Shown piece by piece: positions 5,983 through 11,560 of a stretch of DNA of 13,339 bases. Each line of letters opens with the position of its first letter. Position 1 is the stretch's first letter. Both the position numbers and the translations under genes were made by a program. The notes below the pieces were generated by a model. It saw only the letters and a program-made list of their open reading frames with translations. It was not told where the DNA came from and did no database searches. The DNA comes from an uncultured Collinsella sp. (lineage in GTDB: Bacteria; Actinomycetota; Coriobacteriia; Coriobacteriales; Coriobacteriaceae), in assembly GCA_937989795.1 (NCBI GenBank), contig CALKBB010000359.1, positions 1-13,339 of the forward strand, in the 5' to 3' direction.

Positions 5983-6654
5983 ATGGCGCTGATTTATGTC
6001 GTTGAGGACGACGAGCCCATTCGTCGTGAGCTTGTCGACATCCTTGCCCGCGCCGGGTTTGAAGTCGAGGCCTGCGAATCGTTTGAGCATGTCTCGCACG
6101 ATATTCTCGCCGCCGCGCCCGACCTGGTGCTGCTCGACCTCACGCTCCCTGTCAAAGACGGCCAGCACATCTGCCATGAGGTCCGTCGCGAATCCGAGGT
6201 TCCCATCATCGTTCTCACGTCGCGCACGACCGAGATCGACGAGGTCATGGCCATGACGCTCGGCGCGGACGACTTTGTTCCCAAGCCCTATAGCGCGCGC
6301 GTGCTCGTGGCGCGCATCAACGCACTGCTGCGCCGCACCACGGCGGCAGGCGAGCGCAGCACACTTGTCCACAAGGGGCTGGAGCTCGACCTCGCCCGCT
6401 CCATGGTCACCAACACGCAAACGGGCACCAGCACCGAGCTCACCAAAAACGAGCTGCGTATCCTCTCGCTGCTTCTGAGCCGCGCGGGCAAGATCGTTTC
6501 GCGCTCGGCCATCATGCAGGACCTGTGGGACTCCGACGCCTTCGTGGACGACAATACGCTCACCGTCAACATCAACCGCCTGCGCACCACGCTCGAAAAA
6601 ATCGGCATCAAGGGGTATTTGACCACGCATCGCGGCCAAGGCTATTCGGTCTAG
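5983..6654 (+). CDS. OmpR-family response regulator
   Basis: The 223-residue protein has a receiver domain (about 1-115) with the acidic pocket E8-D9-D10, phospho-acceptor D52 (LLDLTLP), T79 (VLTSR) and K101 (VPKPYSARVL). A C-terminal winged-helix DNA-binding domain (about 125-223) shows LTKNELRILSLLLSRAGKIV, DDNTLTVNINRLRTTLEKIG and the final HRGQGYSV. On phosphorylation by its kinase it should dimerise and control promoters. The ATG follows GAGGGGAG by eight bases. The kinase gene begins nine bases after the stop, so the two form an operon. The receiver and output domains resemble BceR/VanR-type regulators of envelope or peptide-antibiotic responses, which is inference from family style. 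Confidence 0.95.
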   Translation: MALIYVVEDDEPIRRELVDILARAGFEVEACESFEHVSHDILAAAPDLVLLDLTLPVKDGQHICHEVRRESEVPIIVLTSRTTEIDEVMAMTLGADDFVPKPYSARVLVARINALLRRTTAAGERSTLVHKGLELDLARSMVTNTQTGTSTELTKNELRILSLLLSRAGKIVSRSAIMQDLWDSDAFVDDNTLTVNINRLRTTLEKIGIKGYLTTHRGQGYSV

Positions 6655-6663
6655 GGGCCGGCT

Positions 6664-7707
6664 ATGTCGTTTGGCAAGTTCTTTAAAGATGCGCTGCTTC
6701 CCGTCGCCGTGTGGACGTGCGGTGTGCTGCTGAGCTGCTTTGTGCTGACGGTCGCCGGCGCACCCGTTTCTATCGTGGTCGTGGCGGTCGGCGTGTCCTT
6801 TATCTTTGGTATGCTCGGCATCGTGATCGAGTACGCGCGCCGTCGTCGTTTTCTGCGCCAGCTGGAGCGTGCGACAGAGGAGCTCGAGAGTCCCGCATGG
6901 GTGCAGGAGATGGTGCAATGTCCGACCTATGCCGAGGGCGAGCTCGAGTACGAGGTCTTGCGCCGGGTGGGCAAAGCTGCCTGCGACGAGGTTGCCGAAG
7001 GCCGGCGTCAGACCGATGACTATCGCGACTATATCGAAAGCTGGGTTCACGAGGCCAAGCTGCCCCTGGCGGCGGCCCATCTAATTTTGGAAAACCTGGA
7101 CGGTAGCGAAGACGATCTGTCGCGTGTGGATGACCTGGGCCGTGAGCTGGCTCGTGTGGAGCGCTATATCGACCAGGCACTGTACTACGCGCGCTCGGAA
7201 GTCGTGGAGCGGGACTACCTGATTCGCCGCTGGAATCTCAAGACCTTGGTGACGGGCGCGATTAAGGCCAACGCGCGCGAGCTCATCGCGGCGCACGTGG
7301 CCCCAGTGTGCGAGAACCTCGACTTCGAGGTCTTTACCGACGAGAAGTGGCTTGAGTTTATTCTGGGCCAGCTCATCCAGAACAGCATTAAATACGCGCG
7401 CGAGGACGGCGCGAAGATCGTGTTTTCGGGCGCGTTGCTGGACGAGGGCCTGGCAAGTGAGCGCATTGAGCTCACTGTTGCCGATAACGGCTGCGGCGTG
7501 AGCGCGGCCGACCTGCCGCGCGTGTTCGAGAAGGGCTTTACCGGCGACAACGGCCGCACCACCAAGCGCGCAACGGGCATCGGCCTCTACCTGGTGGCGC
7601 GCCTGTGCTCCAAGATGGGCATTGACGTCACCGCGGCATCCGAGCCCGGCGAAGGCTTCGTCGTCACGTTTGCCTTCTCAACCAACAAGTTCCAATACTT
7701 TGAGTAG
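6664..7707 (+). CDS. BceS-like intramembrane-sensing histidine kinase
   Basis: The 347-residue kinase has two membrane helices (about 11-31 and 35-56) joined by only a few residues, so it has almost no outer sensor domain. The phospho-acceptor is H129 in SWVHEAKLPLAAA, the type of H-box seen in BceS-like kinases. The ATPase domain shows the N-box (QLIQNSIKYA, N240), DNGCG (274-278), FEKGFTG and TGIGLYL (304-310). It should phosphorylate D52 of the adjacent regulator. BceS-type kinases usually sense through a partner ABC transporter encoded next door; none is present here. The start has only a weak GGGG upstream, consistent with translational coupling to the preceding gene. Confidence 0.92.
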   Translation: MSFGKFFKDALLPVAVWTCGVLLSCFVLTVAGAPVSIVVVAVGVSFIFGMLGIVIEYARRRRFLRQLERATEELESPAWVQEMVQCPTYAEGELEYEVLRRVGKAACDEVAEGRRQTDDYRDYIESWVHEAKLPLAAAHLILENLDGSEDDLSRVDDLGRELARVERYIDQALYYARSEVVERDYLIRRWNLKTLVTGAIKANARELIAAHVAPVCENLDFEVFTDEKWLEFILGQLIQNSIKYAREDGAKIVFSGALLDEGLASERIELTVADNGCGVSAADLPRVFEKGFTGDNGRTTKRATGIGLYLVARLCSKMGIDVTAASEPGEGFVVTFAFSTNKFQYFE

Positions 7708-7757
7708 TCAGCCGTTCAGGATCTTCCCATGTAAGAAGAAATCAGGCTTTTCAGCAG

Positions 7758-7859
7758 CTATATTCCTGAACGGGAACATTGCTAATGTAGTCAACACTAT
7801 ATTCCCGTACATGAACATAGTGCTACAGTTTTATACTAAGTTCACGGACAGGAATATAG
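7758..7859 (+). promoter_or_regulatory. hipBA operator region: three 24-bp dyads spaced 39 bp apart
   Basis: Three related imperfect palindromes lie at 7758-7781, 7797-7820 and 7836-7859. The half-site is CTATRTTC: site 1 has CTATATTC and GAACATTG, site 2 has CTATATTC and GAACATAG, site 3 has CTAAGTTC and GAATATAG. Their starts are exactly 39 bp apart. A -10-like TATACT (7832-7837) falls at the edge of site 3, and site 2 covers the matching -35 region. HipB-type antitoxins repress their own operon by binding several such operators, so these are the likely HipB sites. Confidence 0.75.
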
Positions 7860-7870
7860 CTGGAGGCGTC

Positions 7871-8161
7871 ATGAGAACGGTGACAACGATTAAAAAGCTG
7901 GATGGGCGCATCAAGCTCAAACCGTCGGAAGTCGCTTTCTCGGAGCGCACGGTTTTCGATCCCGCCGAGATGGGGAAGGCCCTTAGGCTCAGAAGGCGTG
8001 AACTCGGCTTGACTCAACGTGACGTCGCGACTATGACGGGTCGCAGCCTTCGTGTGATTGGTGATATCGAACGGGGGCGGACAACGGTCGAAATTGGTGT
8101 CATTTTCGATTACGCCTCCATCGTGGATGTTGATTTTATTCTGAAGGTGAGGGGGAAGTAA
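7871..8161 (+). CDS. hipB: HipB-like antitoxin, helix-turn-helix repressor
   Basis: The 96-residue protein carries an XRE/Cro-type helix-turn-helix: GKALRLRRRELGLTQRDVATMTGRSLRVIGDIERGR at about residues 35-70, the position and style of HipB. It should bind and neutralise the HipA kinase and repress the operon through the three upstream dyads. The ATG at 7871 is preceded by TGGAGG with a four-base gap; the frame is open further upstream, but that part would run through the operators. Its stop codon overlaps the hipA start by one base (TAATG), so the two genes are translationally coupled. Base composition is more AT-rich than the neighbours. Confidence 0.9.
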   Translation: MRTVTTIKKLDGRIKLKPSEVAFSERTVFDPAEMGKALRLRRRELGLTQRDVATMTGRSLRVIGDIERGRTTVEIGVIFDYASIVDVDFILKVRGK

Positions 8162-9453
8162 TGGATGGCACGCTGTTCGTTCACCGTGAGTTTAATGGGT
8201 CTTACCAGCCGGTTGGCATATTGGAGGAAAATGCGGGGTTTCCGATATTCACCTATAGCCCCAAATATCTCGAGAGCGGTGATGCGGCGCCGATTTCGAT
8301 CTCGCTGCCGTTGTCGGCCGAGACATTTAGTCCGGACGCAACGGGTTCCTTTTTCTCCGGCATCATTCCGGAGGGGCAGCTCAACAGGGACCTTGAGAAA
8401 AGGGCGCGAGCGGAACGCGGAGATTACTTTAAGGTGCTCGATTTGGTCCGCGACGAACCTGTCGGCGCTCTGGTTTTGACGCGAGAGCCTTCGGCCGACG
8501 GTCTCGAAATGGGCTATGAAGAGATAGATGCGGAACAGCTAAGCGGACTGGCATACGCACCGGCGGAGATTGCTTTTGATTTAACGCTAGAGAGTCGAAT
8601 CTCCCTTGCAGGTGCTCAGGCGAAGGTCGGTCTCTACCATACGGGTGATGACCCATGTGGTGGATGGTACCTGCCTCATGGAGCGGCCCCATCCACACAC
8701 ATTCTCAAGGCAGGGTCGAAAACGTTCCCGGGCGAGACAATGTGCGAAGCGATGTGCGTGAGAGCCGCCTCTCTGATGGACCTATCGGCCGAAGAGTGCT
8801 TTCTTATCCGAGTTGAGGATGCCGAGCCAATTATCGCCGTGAAACGATTTGACCGAGTAACGCCTGATACCGGACGCTCGGTTGACGGATTGCCAATTCC
8901 ATACCGTTTGCACCAGGAAGATGTTTGTCAGGCCAAGGGCATCTCGCGTGAGCTTAAATATGAGCCGACGGGCGTCAATTACCTGGGGCTTATCGTCGAT
9001 GCGGTGCGAAGGGCGTCGACGAATCAAATGGAGGACAGGTTCCTTGTCGGCTATAACCAGCTGTTCGACTATGCCGTAGGTAACTGTGATAACCATCTAA
9101 AGAACTGGTCGCTCGTATGGGACGAAAGTTGGAAGCAGGTGAGGTTGGCGCCGCTCTATGACGTGCTGTCCACAACGGTTTACCCCAGTCTCGTTCGTGA
9201 GATGGGCGTCTCGTTTGGTGGGAGCCGCAAGATTGACGACGTAACGCGTGGGTCGGTGATGAGCCAAATGATTGAGGCGGGTTTGCCCGGGGGAATTGTC
9301 GCCGGAATGATTGCTGATACCTGCAATGAGGTTCCAGACGCGCTAAGAGACGCGGCGCGCGGTCTCAAAGAAGAGGGTTTTCCCGAGGCGGAGGTAATGT
9401 TCGAGAAGATCATTCCAGAAGTGCAAGCTCGTTTAAGCAGGATCGCCTTATAA
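8161..9453 (+). CDS. hipA: HipA-family serine/threonine kinase toxin
   Basis: The 430-residue protein matches full-length HipA (about 440 in E. coli). In E. coli HipA phosphorylates glutamyl-tRNA synthetase, halting translation and producing persister cells; the target here is not known. Visible motifs are ISLAGAQAKVGL (147-158, with S148 matching the regulatory Ser150 loop), THILK (179-183, nucleotide-binding lysine), GNCDNHLKNW (308-316, with catalytic D310 and metal ligand N315) and PLYDVLST (331-338, with D334 as the DFG-like aspartate). The N-terminal subdomain that contacts HipB (GSFFSGIIPEGQLNRDL, 62-78) is present. All key residues are intact, so the toxin should be active. Codon use is less GC-biased than in the flanking genes, suggesting transfer. 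Confidence 0.95.
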   Translation: MDGTLFVHREFNGSYQPVGILEENAGFPIFTYSPKYLESGDAAPISISLPLSAETFSPDATGSFFSGIIPEGQLNRDLEKRARAERGDYFKVLDLVRDEPVGALVLTREPSADGLEMGYEEIDAEQLSGLAYAPAEIAFDLTLESRISLAGAQAKVGLYHTGDDPCGGWYLPHGAAPSTHILKAGSKTFPGETMCEAMCVRAASLMDLSAEECFLIRVEDAEPIIAVKRFDRVTPDTGRSVDGLPIPYRLHQEDVCQAKGISRELKYEPTGVNYLGLIVDAVRRASTNQMEDRFLVGYNQLFDYAVGNCDNHLKNWSLVWDESWKQVRLAPLYDVLSTTVYPSLVREMGVSFGGSRKIDDVTRGSVMSQMIEAGLPGGIVAGMIADTCNEVPDALRDAARGLKEEGFPEAEVMFEKIIPEVQARLSRIAL

Positions 9454-9455
9454 CA

Positions 9456-9502
9456 AAAACGTGCCGCCCAAACAAAACGTGCCGCCCCAAACGGGGCGGC
9501 AC
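9456..9502 (-). terminator. terminator for the minus-strand stress protein gene, with a duplicated arm
   Basis: GTGCCGCCCC (9479-9488) pairs perfectly with GGGGCGGCAC (9493-9502) around the loop AAAC. Read on the minus strand, the hairpin is followed by GTTTTGTTT, a terminator signal for the gene at 9651-10088. A second copy of the arm with its A-run (AAAACGTGCCGCCC, starting at 9457) lies just to the left as a direct repeat and could pair alternatively. The same hairpin may also end the hipBA transcript arriving from the other side. Confidence 0.75.
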
Positions 9503-9545
9503 GCCATTCCTCTATTCAGATAACTCACTGAAGTACGGTGACGAA

Positions 9546-9637
9546 GGCGCAAGGCCGGAAGGGGTTATCAAAGCCGACATCCCGCAGCCGCGAAGCGGCG
9601 AGGACGTCGGCGTGATAACCCCCGCAGGCCTTGCGCC
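9546..9637. repeat. very long near-perfect hairpin between hipA and the stress protein gene
   Basis: Nested stems are GGCGCAAGGCC (9546-9556) with GGCCTTGCGCC (9627-9637), GGGGTTATCA (9561-9570) with TGATAACCCC (9613-9622), GCCGAC (9573-9578) with GTCGGC (9606-9611), and GCCGC-GAA-GCGGC (9587-9599). About 32 base pairs form in 92 nt. It lies 13 bases beyond the stop of the stress protein gene, in its 3' untranslated region, and is not followed by a T-run on either strand. It could be a repetitive palindromic element, an RNA-stabilising structure or the remnant of a small mobile element. Confidence 0.7.
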
Positions 9638-9650
9638 GGCGGGAAGGAAC

Positions 9651-10088
9651 CTATTTCACGACCAAGATGTCGCAGTCGGTGTTGCGTAGCAGGAACGTCG
9701 AAATCGAACCCAGGAGTGCATACTTGATCGAGGACAGGCCGCGAGCGCCGCAGAGCACCAGGTCGGGCTTGACCACGTCGAGCATCTCGTCTTTGAGCGT
9801 CTCGCGAATGCGGCCGGCGCGAATCATGACCTCGACCTCGGGAATGTCGGGATTGGCCTTGGCCTCTTCGAGCTGCTTGGCGATGGAGTTCTTAAATGCC
9901 TCCTCTAGGCCGTTGACCAGATCGACTGGATATGAACCGGCGCTCTCGAGTGCCGTGGAATCGATAACGTGGCCGATAATCAGCTTGGCGCCGTTGTTCG
10001 CGGCGACCTTGATGGCGCGTGCGAGCACAAAATCCTGCTGCTCAGTACCGTCGAGTGAAACAAATACCTTGGTGTAGCCCTCGTTCAT
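9651..10088 (-). CDS. universal stress protein (UspA family), ATP-binding type
   Basis: The 145-residue cytosolic protein has the UspA fold: a start with KVFVSLDGTEQQDFVLARAIKVA, an IIGHV strand near residue 40, and PDLVLCGARGLSSIKYALLG near 110-124. The motif G-2x-G-9x-G-S (GARG then GS) is the nucleotide-binding signature of ATP-binding members such as MJ0577. Such proteins support survival under starvation and stress; the precise role is unknown. The start is fixed by a strong AAGGAGG six bases upstream of the ATG (minus strand). It is divergent from uppP and convergent with hipA. Confidence 0.93.
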   Translation of the reverse strand: MNEGYTKVFVSLDGTEQQDFVLARAIKVAANNGAKLIIGHVIDSTALESAGSYPVDLVNGLEEAFKNSIAKQLEEAKANPDIPEVEVMIRAGRIRETLKDEMLDVVKPDLVLCGARGLSSIKYALLGSISTFLLRNTDCDILVVK

Positions 10089-10205
10089 GGTTTCCTCCTT
10101 GGTCTATCGCACGGGCGTGGGGCTCGTGCATCGGGCGGGCGCGGATGCGTGGCCGCCGGACACTTTATCTTGTTGCAGTTATACCCAAGGATTTGGGTTT
10201 GACCG

Positions 10206-10235
10206 CTCGCAATTCTGTGAACGGGCGAGTTTTTT
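10206..10235 (+). terminator. possible attenuator or terminator upstream of uppP
   Basis: CTCGC (10206-10210) pairs with GCGAG (10225-10229), with a small inner TTC/GAA stem, and six Ts follow (10230-10235). It lies 100 bases upstream of the uppP start in a divergent region, where a terminator is not expected. It could attenuate uppP if the promoter lies further upstream. The stem is short, so it may be chance. Confidence 0.35.
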
Positions 10236-10335
10236 GGTAAGGGTAGGCGCAGGCGCGCCGTCAACGGTTGATAATGGGACATCGCCCGCACCGTCCGCAG
10301 AACAATATCGGCGGGTGTCTAACGAGGGGGTCCCT

Positions 10336-11316
10336 TTGGATATCATCGAGCTTCTAAAATCTGCCTTCATGGGCCTGGTCGAGGGCATCACCGAATGGCT
10401 GCCTGTTTCGTCGACCGGTCACATGATCTTGGTGGACGAGTTCGTCAAGATGAACGTGAGCGAGACGTTCTGGAATATGTTTCTGGTCGTGATTCAGCTT
10501 GGCGCCATTTTGGCCGTCTGCGTCCTGTTCTTCTACGACCTTAATCCGTTTTCTCCCAGCAAGGGCAAGGAGGGCCGTCGTGACACCTGGGTGTTGTGGG
10601 GCAAGATTGTGCTCGGCTGCATTCCCGCCGCGGCGATCGGTCTGCCGCTTAACGACTGGATGGAGGAGCATTTCTATAATGCTCCCGTCGTGGCGCTGGC
10701 GCTCATTGTGTACGGTGTGCTGTTTATCGTGATCGAGAACTGGCGCGCGAGCAAGCGCGAGGAAATGGCCGTTGCCGGTTCGTTTGGCTCGCGTGCTGTG
10801 GTGTCGGGTGGACGTCCCGCCGGTGCGCACTTTGCGGCGCCCGCCGCGGCTACCGCTGAGGATGAGGACGATGACGAGAATCTGGACTTTGGCTCCATCG
10901 CCACGCTCGAGGACCTCAGCTGGAAGACTGCGCTGGGTATCGGCTGCTTCCAGGTGCTTTCGCTGGTGCCTGGTACGTCTCGCTCCGGTTCTACCATCAT
11001 CGGCGGCCTGCTTTTGGGCTGTACGCGTTCGGTGGCGTCCAAGTTTACGTTCTTCCTGGCCATCCCTGTCATGTTTGGCGCGAGTGCACTCAAGCTGGTC
11101 AAATACTTCATCAAGGGCGGCACGTTCGGCGCCAACGAGGTCGCTATCTTGGGCGTGGGCTGCGTTGTGGCCTTTGTGGTTTCGCTCATCGCCATCAAGT
11201 GGCTCATGGGCTTCGTCCGCCGTCACGACTTCAAGTGCTTCGGTGTTTACCGCATCATCCTGGGCGTCGTAGTGCTCGCATACTTCTTCGTTCTGGAGCC
11301 TATGCTCGGCCTGTAA
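10336..11316 (+). CDS. uppP: undecaprenyl-diphosphatase UppP (BacA)
   Basis: This integral membrane phosphatase recycles undecaprenyl diphosphate to the monophosphate carrier used in cell-wall synthesis, and its activity confers bacitracin tolerance. The family motifs EGITEWLPVSSTGH (16-29) and PGTSRSG (212-218) are intact. The start is taken as TTG 10336 because GAGGGGG lies five bases upstream and the protein then begins with the usual LDIIELLKSAF; an in-frame GTG at 10315 lacks that support. The protein is 326 residues, longer than the usual 265-285. The excess is a hydrophilic insert (about 139-190), rich in Ala, Gly and then Glu/Asp, between membrane helices ahead of the second motif. 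It appears monocistronic. Confidence 0.95.
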   Translation: MDIIELLKSAFMGLVEGITEWLPVSSTGHMILVDEFVKMNVSETFWNMFLVVIQLGAILAVCVLFFYDLNPFSPSKGKEGRRDTWVLWGKIVLGCIPAAAIGLPLNDWMEEHFYNAPVVALALIVYGVLFIVIENWRASKREEMAVAGSFGSRAVVSGGRPAGAHFAAPAAATAEDEDDDENLDFGSIATLEDLSWKTALGIGCFQVLSLVPGTSRSGSTIIGGLLLGCTRSVASKFTFFLAIPVMFGASALKLVKYFIKGGTFGANEVAILGVGCVVAFVVSLIAIKWLMGFVRRHDFKCFGVYRIILGVVVLAYFFVLEPMLGL

Positions 11317-11360
11317 CTTGGTTGACGCCGCTCGCTACCGTTGCCATGACATCGGTGGCT

Positions 11361-11415
11361 CAATGGGGACAGGTTACTTTGCAGCAACATGGTGCAGACC
11401 AACCTGACCCCATTG
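11361..11415. repeat. palindrome with GGGGACAGGTT arms between uppP and pcrA
   Basis: CAATGGGGACAGGTT (11361-11375) pairs with AACCTGACCCCATTG (11401-11415) with a single central mismatch, around a 25-nt loop that itself holds TGCA twice. No T-run follows. GGGGACAGGTT-type arms are often met in repetitive extragenic palindromes linked to REP-associated tyrosine transposases. No such transposase gene is in the window, so the link is inference. Confidence 0.6.
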
Positions 11416-11468
11416 CTCCAAATCCGCTGGGGCGGGCCTGACGGTGGCGCACGGAGTCGTGGTGTGAT

Positions 11469-11499
11469 TTGCGTCGGTGTCCGCGCGGCTCGGTATACT
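11469..11499 (+). promoter_or_regulatory. possible pcrA promoter
   Basis: TATACT (11494-11499) is a 5/6 match to the -10 hexamer and lies about 62 bases before the pcrA start. The best -35 candidate is TTGCGT (11469-11474) at a long 19-base spacing, so the call is weak. Confidence 0.35.
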
Positions 11500-11560
11500 G
11501 GTACGGCTCAAACTATGGCGCCGCCCGCAGGCGCGCCGTCCGTCAGATGAGGAGTCGCCC

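Noticed and set aside
5833..7080. 415-codon minus-strand open frame opposite the two-component genes
   Set aside because: Antisense shadow; no motif and no ribosome binding site.
10354..11226. Minus-strand open frame opposite uppP
   Set aside because: Charged, His/Arg-rich shadow composition; uppP motifs are clear on the plus strand.
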